DNA from: an uncultured Clostridia bacterium
GTDB taxonomy: Bacteria > Bacillota > Clostridia > Christensenellales > UBA1242
Direction of reading: 5' to 3'
Length of the DNA stretch: 27,542 bases
Assembly (NCBI GenBank): GCA_937895935.1
Contig: CALBKX010000043.1
Coordinates: 1-27,542 of the forward strand
A model generated the notes under the pieces. That model was given only the letters and a program-made list of their open reading frames with translations. It was not told the origin of the DNA and did no database searches. Positions 6,521 through 14,817 of the stretch are shown piece after piece. The position numbers and the translations under genes were made by a program. The number at the start of each line of letters is the position of its first letter. The stretch's first letter is position 1.

Positions 6521-7096
6521 TTATTTTTTGTTTTTTAATTCAAGCATTTTTTCTCTAATAATTTGATTTGTACGATTTGTTCCGTCTTCACTTTTAAATG
6601 TTTCGTCAAAATAGATTGGTTCTCCAACCACAACTTTATTTATCCAAAAAAAATGTGGACGTTTTTTTATATACAAAGGAATAATTGGTGCTTGAGCTTT
6701 GATTGAAAAAATACTAGCACCAGCCTTAAACTCAAGTAAATCTTGATTTGTTTTGTTTCTAGTTCCTTCTGGAAAAATAGTTAAAATTTTATCCTTTTTT
6801 AAAACTTGCAAACATTTTTTTATAACAGAAATATTTATACTGTTTCTGTCAACAGGAATTCCTCCCATTTTTTTTAAAAAACTTGTTACTAGTTTCCCTT
6901 TAAAAAGTTCTTGTTTAGCAAGAACAAATTGTTTTCTCCAAATATAATTCCATAAATAAATATAATCAATATTACTTATATGATTACAAACTAAAATAGC
7001 TTTACCTTTGGGAATATTTTTTTTACCAACAATCTTACAAGGAAACAATATTAAAAAAGGAATAAATAATATAATTTTAATAAACCAATATAGCAT
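6521..7096 (-). CDS. plsC: 1-acyl-sn-glycerol-3-phosphate acyltransferase (PlsC family), 191 aa
   Basis: Acylates lysophosphatidic acid to phosphatidic acid at the inner face of the membrane. The family motifs are in order: NHISNID (HX4D), GGIPVDR, FPEGTR and an IIPLYI block, after an N-terminal hydrophobic helix (about residues 2-20). The length, about 190-240 aa, is normal. I use ATG 7096 because GGAG lies eight bases before it; the GTG at 7102 is only two bases from that site. The neighbours cmk upstream and rpsA downstream form a known clostridial cluster. Confidence 0.9.
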   Translation of the reverse strand: MLYWFIKIILFIPFLILFPCKIVGKKNIPKGKAILVCNHISNIDYIYLWNYIWRKQFVLAKQELFKGKLVTSFLKKMGGIPVDRNSINISVIKKCLQVLKKDKILTIFPEGTRNKTNQDLLEFKAGASIFSIKAQAPIIPLYIKKRPHFFWINKVVVGEPIYFDETFKSEDGTNRTNQIIREKMLELKNKK

Positions 7097-7139
7097 TAAC
7101 ACTGCTCCTTTTATACAATTTTATTGTCTAGAAAATATC

Positions 7140-7170
7140 GCCAAGCGACACTTGAAAAGTGTCATTTGGC
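7140..7170. other. Strong hairpin between cmk and plsC
   Basis: GACACTT-GAA-AAGTGTC (7147-7163) is enclosed by GCCAA/TTGGC (7140-7144 with 7166-7170). No T-tract follows on the minus strand, so this may be a 3'-end stabiliser or processing site rather than an intrinsic terminator. Confidence 0.5.
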
Positions 7171-7189
7171 AGGATTTACGCTGACCTAA

Positions 7190-7277
7190 CAAGGGACATC
7201 GCTTTTGTGCTAGCAAAAGAGCACTTGCAATTTATGTAAGTGCAAAACTTTCAAGTTATTTGAAAGTTTCGATGTTA
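7190..7277. repeat. Cloverleaf-like element overlapping the cmk 3' end; shares its ends with 21688-21741
   Basis: The plus strand reads as a nearly fully paired four-way junction: closing stem ACATCG/CGATGT (7196-7201 with 7270-7275), and three abutting arms CTTTTG-TGCTAG-CAAAAG, GCACTTGCA-ATTTA-TGTAAGTGC and AAACTTTCAA-GTTAT-TTGAAAGTTT. Only two single A bases are unpaired at the junction. The third arm covers the cmk stop codon and last codons. The ends CAAGGGACATC and AGTTTCGATGTTA recur (one base different in the first) at 21688-21741. Confidence 0.6.
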
Positions 7278-7912
7278 CTTATAACTTTGTTAACACTTTC
7301 TTCAATAGTACTATGAGTAGTATCTATGTCGATTGAATTATTAGGTTTAATAAGTGGGCTTATTTCTCGTGATGAATCTAACAAATCACGATTATTTAGT
7401 GATTCAATTACTTGTTTTAGATCGGTTTTTTGTCCTAAGGCTAATAAATCTTTTAGTCTTCTTTTTGCTCTAACCTCTATGTCACAAGTCACATAAAATT
7501 TAAAATCTGCATCCGGAAAAACAACCGAACCAATATCGCGCCCTTCCACAACAACATCATTATTGAAAGCAAAATCGCGTTGAATGGAAGTGACTTTTTC
7601 TCTTATATTTTTGTTTACAGAATACTTTGAAACATATTGTTGAACTTCTTTATTAGAAACAAAAGGTGTACAATCAATTCCATTAATATGAACAATTTGA
7701 TTGTCGTTATCAAAAAGTATTTTAATATTTAAATTATTGACTAATGAATCTAAACGTTTGTCATTCGGCATAATGTTGTTTGTTATAAAATAATATGATA
7801 ATGCTCTATAAATCATACCAGTATTTAAATATTTAAAACCAAGTTTCCTTGCAACAGATAGAGCAATTGTGCTTTTACCTGTCCCAGAAGGGCCGTCAAA
7901 AGTTAAAATCAT
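7256..7912 (-). CDS. cmk: Cytidylate kinase, 218 aa
   Basis: Phosphorylates CMP and dCMP with ATP in pyrimidine salvage. The P-loop GPSGTGKST spans residues 7-15, followed by YLNTGMIYRA, the VVEGRDIGSVVFP block and the KFYVTCDIEVRAKRR segment, all typical of bacterial Cmk; the length is standard. It starts six bases after the upstream stop, with only a weak AAGGG before the ATG, so it is likely translationally coupled to the small FakA-middle-domain gene. Its last codons are embedded in the cloverleaf-like element. Confidence 0.95.
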   Translation of the reverse strand: MILTFDGPSGTGKSTIALSVARKLGFKYLNTGMIYRALSYYFITNNIMPNDKRLDSLVNNLNIKILFDNDNQIVHINGIDCTPFVSNKEVQQYVSKYSVNKNIREKVTSIQRDFAFNNDVVVEGRDIGSVVFPDADFKFYVTCDIEVRAKRRLKDLLALGQKTDLKQVIESLNNRDLLDSSREISPLIKPNNSIDIDTTHSTIEESVNKVISNIETFK

Positions 7913-7918
7913 AAAATT

Positions 7919-8170
7919 TTAACCCTTCAAACCTCTTGCTTGTCTATCCATATTTTCTACAACGATGTCACTTATTTCTCCAAGAGATGAACAATATTCT
8001 AAAACTTTCCAAGGCTCATTTGTATGGAAATGAATTTTTATCAATTCACTATCACCAACACAAATCAAACAATCACCTTTAAAATTGTTGATAAAATAAT
8101 CTCTTATTTTTTCATCATCCAAATTTTTTCCATCAATTAAAAGTTGTGTATCAAAAATATATTCTATCAT
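7919..8170 (-). CDS. Stand-alone FakA (YloV) middle-domain protein, 83 aa
   Basis: The whole protein resembles the central domain of FakA/YloV fatty-acid kinase: the block GDCLICVGDSELIKIHFHTNEPWKVLEYCSSLGEISDIVVENM matches the family pattern 'gDSlvvvgdddlvKvHvHTn.PG.vLeya...Gel..i.I.NM'. The N-terminal DhaL kinase domain and the C-terminal DegV-like region of FakA are absent, and no other part of FakA is nearby. Small proteins of this kind exist in clostridia and have been annotated as DAK2-related. Being coupled to cmk suggests a regulatory or lipid-linked role, but this is inference. Start at ATG 8170 follows GGAGAG; an ATG at 8182 has no ribosome-binding site. Confidence 0.7.
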   Translation of the reverse strand: MIEYIFDTQLLIDGKNLDDEKIRDYFINNFKGDCLICVGDSELIKIHFHTNEPWKVLEYCSSLGEISDIVVENMDRQARGLKG

Positions 8171-8245
8171 AAAACTCTCCATTTAATTTTTTATTTAATT
8201 AAATCATTTTTAATATTACTTAAGATTTAACCATACAACATTTTT

Positions 8246-8274
8246 ATTTTAGCAAATATACTAAAAAAAGTAAA
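8246..8274 (-). promoter_or_regulatory. Promoter of the FakA-middle-domain / cmk unit
   Basis: On the minus strand TTTACT (8274-8269), a 17-base spacer, TAAAAT (8251-8246) with an upstream TG (extended -10). The leader is about 70 nt. Confidence 0.5.
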
Positions 8275-8469
8275 ACAATTTAATATTTTAAATTTTTAAA
8301 GAAAAAACTTTTTTAGAATCTAAAGAAAATAATTTTTGAAACAAATACAAAACTTCCTCTAGTTTTTAAGCATACGCCTAAAGAAAACCTAAATGTCAGC
8401 ATAAAATACTGTCGTTTGCTTAGTACGAGGTATTAAAACTTTATTTCATAAATTTTTAACAAATTCTAT
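8275..8469. other. Non-coding gap downstream of the BaiN-like gene
   Basis: No gene is supported. TAAGCA/TGCTTA and CCTC/GAGG arms (about 8374-8447) could form a loose long-range stem at the 3' end of the flavoprotein transcript, but no T-tract or clear terminator is visible. Confidence 0.3.
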
Positions 8470-9684
8470 TTAAATAATACTATTTCCAGCAACATAACCT
8501 GTTGTGAAAGCAATTTGTAAATTAAACCCACCTGTTAAAGCATCAACGTCTAAAACTTCTCCAGCAAAATACAGCCCCGGAACTATTTTGCTTTCCATAG
8601 TTTTTGGATCAATTTCTTTAACATTGATACCGCCACTTGTAATTATACCATAATCTAACTTATCTAACTCTTTAAAGTCCAAATCAAAATGTTTTAAATA
8701 GTGAGCGATAATTTGCTTTTGTTTAATGTTTAAAGATTTAACCTTTAACGTCTTTTCAATATTACATTTATTCAAAAATGGTTCAACCAAAGATTTTGGC
8801 AATAAGCCAGAAAGTAATGTTGCAATTTGCAACATATTGTTTGTGTTTATATCTCTTTCAATTCTATTTAAAAGTTGTTCGTTTGTTAGTGCTGGTTTTA
8901 AATCTAAATATAATTTAATATTTTGTTCTCTATTGATGTAAGAACTCATTGAAAGAACAATTGGACCACTTATTCCTAAAGACGTAAAAAGCATCTCTCC
9001 AAAAAGTTCTTTAAAAATCTTATCTTGTTTTGTTGCAACCAATTTTACATTTTTTAAACTTAGCCCTTCAATTTGTTTAATATATTTATCGTTTAATAAA
9101 ATTGGAACTAGTCCAGGTTTTATCTCTTTAATTGTATGCCCAAACTTTTTTGCAAACAAATAGCCATCTCCTTTAGAACCCGTTGCCGAATACGTTGCTC
9201 CACCTACACAACATATAGTGGCATCATAATTACAATACTTACCTTTACTTGTTGTTATGCAAAACTTATCGTCGTTTTTTCCAATATCGACTACTTTGGA
9301 GTTTAAATAAACATTAACCTTATTTTTTACTAAAAAATTGCTTAAAGCCTTGATTATGTCACTGGATTTATCAGACACAGGAAAAGCTCTGTTTCCTCTT
9401 TCGATTTTAATAGGAACGCCATTTTCCTCAAAAAAATTGATAGTCGAATAACTATCAAAAGTGTTTAAAGAACTATATAAAAATTTGGCATTATTGATTA
9501 TATTGTTCATAATTTCATTTTGAGTTGAAGCATTAGTAACATTGCAACGGCCTTTCCCGGTTATATATATCTTTTTGCCAAGTTTTTCATTTGCTTCAAA
9601 TAAATCAACATTATGCCCATTTTTAGCACAAAAACCAGCGGCCATCATACCGCTAGCACCACCACCAATGACAGCTACTCTCAT
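8470..9684 (-). CDS. BaiN/HI0933-family FAD-dependent oxidoreductase, 404 aa
   Basis: An N-terminal FAD-binding Rossmann motif GGGASGMMAA (about residues 7-16) is followed by the family hallmark GKKIYITGKGRCNVTN (about 36-51). Near the end are TSGGINVKEIDP and GLYFAGEVLDVDALTGGFNLQIAFTTGYVAG, which close the FAD site. The length (about 400 aa) is that of the YhiN/HI0933 family. The physiological substrate of most members is not known; BaiN of a bile-acid 7-dehydroxylating Clostridium is one member, but nothing here points to bile acids. It overlaps the rluB stop by four bases (ATGA), with GAGG upstream, so it is co-translated with the pseudouridine synthase. Confidence 0.88.
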   Translation of the reverse strand: MRVAVIGGGASGMMAAGFCAKNGHNVDLFEANEKLGKKIYITGKGRCNVTNASTQNEIMNNIINNAKFLYSSLNTFDSYSTINFFEENGVPIKIERGNRAFPVSDKSSDIIKALSNFLVKNKVNVYLNSKVVDIGKNDDKFCITTSKGKYCNYDATICCVGGATYSATGSKGDGYLFAKKFGHTIKEIKPGLVPILLNDKYIKQIEGLSLKNVKLVATKQDKIFKELFGEMLFTSLGISGPIVLSMSSYINREQNIKLYLDLKPALTNEQLLNRIERDINTNNMLQIATLLSGLLPKSLVEPFLNKCNIEKTLKVKSLNIKQKQIIAHYLKHFDLDFKELDKLDYGIITSGGINVKEIDPKTMESKIVPGLYFAGEVLDVDALTGGFNLQIAFTTGYVAGNSII

Positions 9685-10391
9685 CTTTTTGCCTCAAAAA
9701 TGCTATATAATTCTTTGTCTGTTAGTTCTCTATATTTGCCTCTTTCAAGCCCACCTAATTTTAATCCGCCTATAGCTATACGTTTTAAAAGAACAACATT
9801 TTTACCTATTGCCTCAAACATACGTCTTATTTGTCTATTTTGACCTTCGTCAATTATAACGGATAACCTAGTGATTTTGTTTTCATACTTAATAAAATTA
9901 ACTTTTGCTGAAGGCATTCTTTTTCCATTTTCAACAACGCCCGCTCTTAAAACTGCCAATTCACCCTCGGTAATTTCACCTTCAATTGAAACGATGTATT
10001 CTTTATCAATATGATTAGAAGGGTGCGTTAACTTATTAGCAAAATCACCATCATTAGTCAATAATAACAGACCTTCACTGTTATAATCTAACCTACCAAT
10101 TGAAAACACTCGTTCATTTACTTTAACCAAGTCATAAATTGTTTTTCTGTCTTTTTCGTCTTTTGCTGAACAAATATATCCTTTAGGCTTATTAAACTTA
10201 TAATATACATATTTTTTAGGCAACATCACTTCTTTACCATTAAATAAAACCTTATCCTTTTTTATGTTTATATCGGTTGAAAGGTTTGTTGTAACTACTC
10301 CATTTACTTTAATGGTCCCATCAATTATAAATTGTTCAACTTTTCGTCTAGAACCCACACCGCAAAGTGCAAGATATTTGTTAATTCTCAT
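9681..10391 (-). CDS. rluB: RluB-type rRNA pseudouridine synthase, 236 aa
   Basis: An N-terminal S4 RNA-binding domain (MRINKYLALCGVGSRRKVEQFI) is followed by a TruA/RsuA-like catalytic domain with GRLDYNSEGLLLLTNDG, whose Asp is the nucleophile, and EGQNRQIRRMFEAIG. RluB, RluE, RluF and RsuA are hard to tell apart by eye. Its position after scpA-scpB and the D,D-carboxypeptidase matches rluB of Bacillus and clostridia, which modifies 23S rRNA. It starts one base after the preceding stop and has a weak ribosome-binding site, so translation is probably coupled. Confidence 0.9.
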   Translation of the reverse strand: MRINKYLALCGVGSRRKVEQFIIDGTIKVNGVVTTNLSTDINIKKDKVLFNGKEVMLPKKYVYYKFNKPKGYICSAKDEKDRKTIYDLVKVNERVFSIGRLDYNSEGLLLLTNDGDFANKLTHPSNHIDKEYIVSIEGEITEGELAVLRAGVVENGKRMPSAKVNFIKYENKITRLSVIIDEGQNRQIRRMFEAIGKNVVLLKRIAIGGLKLGGLERGKYRELTDKELYSIFEAKR

Positions 10392-10392
10392 T

Positions 10393-11532
10393 TTACCAAC
10401 TCGAGAGTATATCTCCTATACTACTCCATACTCCTATTTTTTTTACATTATCCATAGTATAGATTTTTCCAGAAAATAGCAAGTGATTGTCTAAAAATAT
10501 TTCTACATTTCCTACTTCTTGTTCTTTTTGGACAGGAGCATTTAAACTATTTGGTAAATTATATTTAATAATAATTCTATCTAATTCATCTTTTAAAAGA
10601 GGATATTCAAATCCGCTTTTTGTAAATGTTTTAACATATTGTTCTCTTCCTTCGTTAACTGAAATGCGTCTTATTATTTTATAATTTGGCAAAAGTGTCA
10701 CTATTTTATAATCTTCATAGCTTTTATTCAATAAGGCATTACATTCTTCAAACATTGATCCACAATTTAAAACAACACATACTGTTCTAAAATCATCTCT
10801 TTCGCAAGCACTAACTAAGCATCTTCCCGCTTTGCCAGTATATCCAGTTTTAACACCTATGCAACCGTCAAGAGAATTTAATAATCTATTTTTGTTTTTT
10901 AAATAACGATAAGATCCCTCACTACTGCCACGTATTTTTGTGCTTTTGGTTGTCACAATATCTTTAAAAGTTTCATTTCTTAATGCTTGCGCTGTAATCA
11001 ATGCAAGATCGTATGCTGTTGTAAAATGACCAGGACTGTCTAATCCATGAGGATTTTCAAAGTTGGAGTTATATGCCCCACATTTTGAAGCCGTTTTGTT
11101 CATAAGTTCACAAAATCTAGGAATGTCATTAGCAATATGATATGCAAGAGCTGTCGCAGCGTCATTACCTGATGGCAACATCATACCATAGAGCAATTCC
11201 CTCACAGTCAGAGTTTCATCTTGTTTTAAATATATACTAGTTCCCGGTATTCCAACTGCTCTGTTATCTATTTTAAACTCTTCATCAAGGTCACTACAAT
11301 TATCTAAAACTGTTAAAGCTGTAACAATTTTTGTTGTAGAAGCCATAGGAAGTTTTATGGTTTCATTTTTTGAATATAATTTTCTAGAACTCCCTGTCTC
11401 AATTAAACACATAGCTTTAGCAGATGAATCTGCATAAACTTTATCTTTTTTTAAATTAATGTTTAATGAAAAAACTAAAACTAATATAAAACCAACAATT
11501 ATGCTACATATGGATAAACTAATTTTTTTCAT
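10393..11532 (-). CDS. D-alanyl-D-alanine carboxypeptidase (DacB/DacF-like), 379 aa
   Basis: Low-molecular-weight penicillin-binding protein that trims pentapeptide stems. A signal peptide or anchor spans about residues 8-25. The catalytic motifs are S65-TT-K68 (MASTTK), SGN (LPSGNDAAT) and KTG (VKTGYTGKAG). A PBP5-type C-terminal beta domain follows (about 285-350). No clear amphipathic C-terminal membrane anchor is seen. The gene sits between gerW and rluB, where Bacillus and many clostridia carry spore-cortex dacB, so a spore role is likely. It overlaps the end of gerW, and its TGGAG site lies inside that gene. Confidence 0.9.
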   Translation of the reverse strand: MKKISLSICSIIVGFILVLVFSLNINLKKDKVYADSSAKAMCLIETGSSRKLYSKNETIKLPMASTTKIVTALTVLDNCSDLDEEFKIDNRAVGIPGTSIYLKQDETLTVRELLYGMMLPSGNDAATALAYHIANDIPRFCELMNKTASKCGAYNSNFENPHGLDSPGHFTTAYDLALITAQALRNETFKDIVTTKSTKIRGSSEGSYRYLKNKNRLLNSLDGCIGVKTGYTGKAGRCLVSACERDDFRTVCVVLNCGSMFEECNALLNKSYEDYKIVTLLPNYKIIRRISVNEGREQYVKTFTKSGFEYPLLKDELDRIIIKYNLPNSLNAPVQKEQEVGNVEIFLDNHLLFSGKIYTMDNVKKIGVWSSIGDILSSW

Positions 11533-11923
11533 TGTTTTCTCCAGATTTATTGCTATTTATTTTGTCTATAAGTTTATTTGCTAAATTAAGTAATGTTTGA
11601 TACATGGTTTTATTTTCTACATCCACAAATTGAGCATTATTGTCAATAATAACAATAAACCCAACAGGAGTTACACTCATTCCACAACCGCTACCACCTG
11701 CCATTGGAAAATGATTAGCGACTCTTCTAGAACTTTTATCAGCATATTCGCCACCACCAACAACAAACCCAACACTTGCCTTAGAAATAGGTATTATAGT
11801 TGTTTTTTCATCAATTTTTATTGGTTCACCAACTATAGTATTAGTTTCCATTAAAACCTTTACTCTATCTAATGATGTTTTGATTAACTCGTCTATACTA
11901 GAATTTTTACTAAACTCTTTCAT
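11519..11923 (-). CDS. gerW: GerW (YtfJ) sporulation protein, 134 aa
   Basis: Matches the YtfJ/GerW family: an N-terminal helix (SSIDELIKTSLDRVKVLMETNTIVGEP), the conserved IIPISKASVGFVVGGGEY, and the Gly-rich FPMAGGSGCGMSVTPVGFIVI block. In Bacillus it is a spore protein linked to germination. I use ATG 11923, eight bases after GGAG; a GTG at 11932 overlaps that site. The start lies inside the 3' end of the DUF2953 gene (14-base overlap) and the stop inside the carboxypeptidase gene, so the three are tightly coupled. Confidence 0.92.
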   Translation of the reverse strand: MKEFSKNSSIDELIKTSLDRVKVLMETNTIVGEPIKIDEKTTIIPISKASVGFVVGGGEYADKSSRRVANHFPMAGGSGCGMSVTPVGFIVIIDNNAQFVDVENKTMYQTLLNLANKLIDKINSNKSGENNEKN

Positions 11924-12470
11924 ATTTTTCACTCCTTTTTATTATTACAAATGACATTATCAGAGAATAAATAATATCAAAAAGTGTTATAAAACAGCTC
12001 GCAACAATGGAAATAGTAAAATTACTACCATTATAATTTGGATTGCTGTTTATAATCATTTTTGCAGATTTTTTACTGAATTTTATATAGCCTACAATTA
12101 TTGATGCGAGTATGTTAAATAATCCGATACATAAAGCGGTACTACTGGCATCATTTAGTCCTATTCTTGAAAAAATGTGTATTTTTTTTAAAATAATTTT
12201 TTGCTTTAATTGTACAGATAATTGTTTTAAAAAACGCAACTGCTTATTTGAAACCTTCACCTCTATTTCTTTCTTATTTTTGTTTGTATAAACAACAATA
12301 TCGCCTTTCTCATATTTAATTTTATATGTTAAGATTTTTATGAAAAAGATATAAAGCGACAAGACACCCAAGTTATGCAAAAAATCAAATGATACATATG
12401 CTTTAACAAATACAGGCAAAATTAATAATACTAAAAAAAACACAATAATTATCAGCCATAAACTTTGCAT
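11910..12470 (-). CDS. DUF2953 (YtfI-like) membrane protein, 186 aa
   Basis: An N-terminal membrane helix (about residues 4-24) is followed by a soluble part with the DUF2953-like run SFDFLHNLGVLSLYIFFIKI, a basic middle region (about 90-100) and two further hydrophobic segments near the C-terminus. Members lie next to ytfJ/gerW in Bacillus and clostridia, and that order is kept here (scpB, this gene, gerW). The function is not established; a sporulation membrane role is likely from context. No Shine-Dalgarno sequence precedes the ATG. A weak -10-like CACAAT ends seven bases upstream, so a leaderless internal transcript is possible. Confidence 0.75.
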   Translation of the reverse strand: MQSLWLIIIVFFLVLLILPVFVKAYVSFDFLHNLGVLSLYIFFIKILTYKIKYEKGDIVVYTNKNKKEIEVKVSNKQLRFLKQLSVQLKQKIILKKIHIFSRIGLNDASSTALCIGLFNILASIIVGYIKFSKKSAKMIINSNPNYNGSNFTISIVASCFITLFDIIYSLIMSFVIIKRSEKYERV

Positions 12471-12565
12471 AATATTATTGTGTTTTATTTTTAAATAAAT
12501 ATTACAAATTGAAATAAGCGTTTTTAAGATTTGGAAATTTTATCTTCTCTGACTTCTTATAATGC

Positions 12566-13234
12566 TCAATCATTTAAAGAATCTGGTTCATCACATTCCA
12601 CCATTTGTATATCTTCACCTTTTAAAAATTCTGGAACTATTTCTTCAGTAGAAATTTCATGATCTCTATATAAACTATCAGTAGTTTGTTGAACTTCCGT
12701 TTCAGCTCTAATTAATCTTATTCTTTCAAGCAAATCTTCATAAGAAGGCAAGTCATTTATATCATTTAAGTTAAAACGTTTTAAAAACTCTTCAGTTGTT
12801 CCATATAAAAATGGTTTTCCAACAGCATCTTTTCTTCCTACAACTTCAATTAAATTGTTATCTAATAACATCTGTATTGCATAATCTGCCGACCTTGTAT
12901 TCCTAATTTCCTCAATTTCTAGTTTTGTTATTGGTTGCTTATATGCAATAATAGCCACCGTTTCTAAAGTTGCTTTTGTTAAAGCTTTTTCCCTAATAGG
13001 GTTTAAAATATCGCTTACAACATCAATGTACTTTTGATTTGTACAAAGTTGTAATTTGTTTTTATATTCTATTAACAACACACCACTCGAATCGGATAAT
13101 TCTGATTTTAGTTCCGCAATTATTTTATTAAATTCTTTTTCATTCAAATTTAATTTTTCTTTAATTATATTTTTTTCTACACCATCCCCAGCAACAAACA
13201 ATGTAGCTTTAATTATTTCTTTAATATCACTCAT
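12566..13234 (-). CDS. scpB: Segregation and condensation protein B, 222 aa
   Basis: Kleisin-partner subunit of the bacterial SMC complex. Two winged-helix domains are visible, with the conserved segment KALTKATLETVAIIAYKQPITKLEIEEIRN and VGRKDAVGKPFLYGTTEEFLKRFNL, both diagnostic of ScpB. A divergent acidic C-terminal tail follows. The start overlaps the end of scpA by eight bases, the usual coupling for this pair. Confidence 0.95.
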   Translation of the reverse strand: MSDIKEIIKATLFVAGDGVEKNIIKEKLNLNEKEFNKIIAELKSELSDSSGVLLIEYKNKLQLCTNQKYIDVVSDILNPIREKALTKATLETVAIIAYKQPITKLEIEEIRNTRSADYAIQMLLDNNLIEVVGRKDAVGKPFLYGTTEEFLKRFNLNDINDLPSYEDLLERIRLIRAETEVQQTTDSLYRDHEISTEEIVPEFLKGEDIQMVECDEPDSLND

Positions 13235-13988
13235 TTACTACTTTTCCCTCGTTTTCAAAAATATCAATTTCTCCAAATAAATCACTTTGCTTTACTTTAA
13301 CAAATTGAAGCTTCAATAGTTCTAAAAGTGCTAAAAATATATTTAACATTTCACTTTTAGTATGGTCACTTTCAAACAAATCAGTAAACTTGATATGCTT
13401 TTTTTCCCTAATTATGCTTTTAATTGAAACAATTTTTTCTGCAACCGTGAATCTATCTTTAACAATTTTTTTAGGCTCAGCATCTTCTTGTTTACGCTCC
13501 ACTTTGCAAAGCAAATTAGCAAAAGCATCTAAAAGATTTTCCAAAACCATATCTTTCAAAACTATTTTGACATTTCCTGCCAACTTATCAGGCTCTCTAT
13601 ATAATTTATTAATATCTTCAATTTGTTGCAATGCAGCACTTGCGTCTTGAAATACCGCATATTCCTTCATTTTTGCTTTCAAATAAGTTTCAGGGTCAAT
13701 TTCATCTTCCAAATCATCAGGCACTTCTACCGGCAAAATAGCTTTTGATTTTATTTCAATCAACATAGAAGCGACTTGGATAAACTCGCTTGCACTTTCT
13801 AAATCTAAGTCATCTACGTCTTTTATGTAATCTAAATATTGTTCAGTTATGTCTGCTAAGTGGATTTCATCAATATCCATTTTAGATTCTTTTACTAAAT
13901 GCAAAAGTAATGCAATAGGACCTTCAAAATTCTCAAGTTTAACACCATAACTATCCGCGTATATTTCTTCTAAGTTATCATTCTTCAT
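13227..13988 (-). CDS. scpA: Segregation and condensation protein A (kleisin), 253 aa
   Basis: Bridges the SMC dimer and binds ScpB. The N-terminal FEGPIALLLHLVKESKMDIDEIHLADITEQYLDYI (about residues 18-52) is the ScpA hallmark; the C-terminal winged helix carries the FTDLFESDHTKSEMLNIFLALLELLKL block. I use ATG 13988, which overlaps the stop of the upstream protease as TAATG; a TTG at 14006 would begin inside the upstream gene without a separate site. Confidence 0.95.
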   Translation of the reverse strand: MKNDNLEEIYADSYGVKLENFEGPIALLLHLVKESKMDIDEIHLADITEQYLDYIKDVDDLDLESASEFIQVASMLIEIKSKAILPVEVPDDLEDEIDPETYLKAKMKEYAVFQDASAALQQIEDINKLYREPDKLAGNVKIVLKDMVLENLLDAFANLLCKVERKQEDAEPKKIVKDRFTVAEKIVSIKSIIREKKHIKFTDLFESDHTKSEMLNIFLALLELLKLQFVKVKQSDLFGEIDIFENEGKVVNE

Positions 13989-14686
13989 TATACAAATAAC
14001 CCCCAAAAACTAAAGAATGTATTCATAATAAAACCTGTAACTATATTATAAAATATATCAAACAAAGGAGTGATAATTACAAGGATTAGTAAAAGATTAC
14101 CCCATCTATACATAAAATTTAAAAATTTATTATTTAATCTAAATAATGATTTCATTGCATTAAATCCATCTAGTGGATAAATAGGAATTAAATTAAAACA
14201 AAATAAAGCAACATTTAAAATTATTGAATATTGCAAAAAGTAATGAATTAAAAACATTAATTCATTTGAATAAGTGTACCCATTTATGGAATCTGGTTTT
14301 GCCAAGAAATGAAAGAAAAAGAAAAATACACCACTCAACACAAAAGCAAGAACCAAGTTAGTTAAAACACCTGCGATGCTAACTAAAAACATATCACGTC
14401 TGTACTTTTTAAAATTTAATGGATTAATTTCCACAGGTTTAGCCCATCCAAAACCAACCACTAAAAATCCAATCAAGCCATAAACATCAATATGCTTTAA
14501 AGGGTTAATTGTTAATCTTCCTAAAGCTTTTGGAGTCGGATCACCTAATTTATATGCTGTTAACGCGTGAGCATATTCGTGCATACCAAAAGCCACCATA
14601 ATTGCTAAAATATATCCTATAAAAAAGGATATAATACGTGCAAATGAATAACCTTCTTGCAATAAACTGCTTAAAATATAAAACAT
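13988..14686 (-). CDS. Site-2 protease family membrane metalloprotease (M50), 232 aa
   Basis: Intramembrane zinc protease fold. The HExxH motif is H36-E-Y-A-H40 in the first conserved helix, and the second zinc motif is NLIPIYPLDGFNAMK (about residues 162-176). Five or six hydrophobic helices. These short (about 210-240 aa) M50 proteins without PDZ domains are regularly placed before scpA-scpB in Firmicutes. A near-consensus promoter has its -10 box ending seven bases before the A of the ATG and there is no Shine-Dalgarno sequence, so this gene should head an operon with a leaderless mRNA. The substrate is unknown. Confidence 0.9.
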   Translation of the reverse strand: MFYILSSLLQEGYSFARIISFFIGYILAIMVAFGMHEYAHALTAYKLGDPTPKALGRLTINPLKHIDVYGLIGFLVVGFGWAKPVEINPLNFKKYRRDMFLVSIAGVLTNLVLAFVLSGVFFFFFHFLAKPDSINGYTYSNELMFLIHYFLQYSIILNVALFCFNLIPIYPLDGFNAMKSLFRLNNKFLNFMYRWGNLLLILVIITPLFDIFYNIVTGFIMNTFFSFWGLFV

Positions 14687-14692
14687 AATGTC

Positions 14693-14721
14693 ATTATAAC
14701 AAACTATTTTAATTAAATCAA
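14693..14721 (-). promoter_or_regulatory. Promoter of the site-2 protease - scpAB operon (leaderless)
   Basis: On the minus strand TTGATT (14721-14716), a 17-base spacer, a perfect TATAAT (14698-14693). The expected start point seven bases on is the A of ATG 14686. Confidence 0.75.
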
Positions 14722-14764
14722 GAATATATGTTGATTGGTAGTAAATTTATTCAATGAGCGGGTT

Positions 14765-14786
14765 ATGACGCCCTTTGAGGCGTCAT
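14765..14786. other. Perfect hairpin downstream of dacF
   Basis: ATGACGCC-CTTTGA-GGCGTCAT is GC-rich compared with its surroundings. No T-tract follows on the minus strand, so it is either a factor-dependent terminator or an mRNA 3'-end stabiliser. The flank AAGCGAAGCGAATAA resembles AAGCAAAGCGAACAA at 3953-3967. Confidence 0.5.
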
Positions 14787-14817
14787 CCTTAAGCGAAGCG
14801 AATAATTTATCTTCCGT

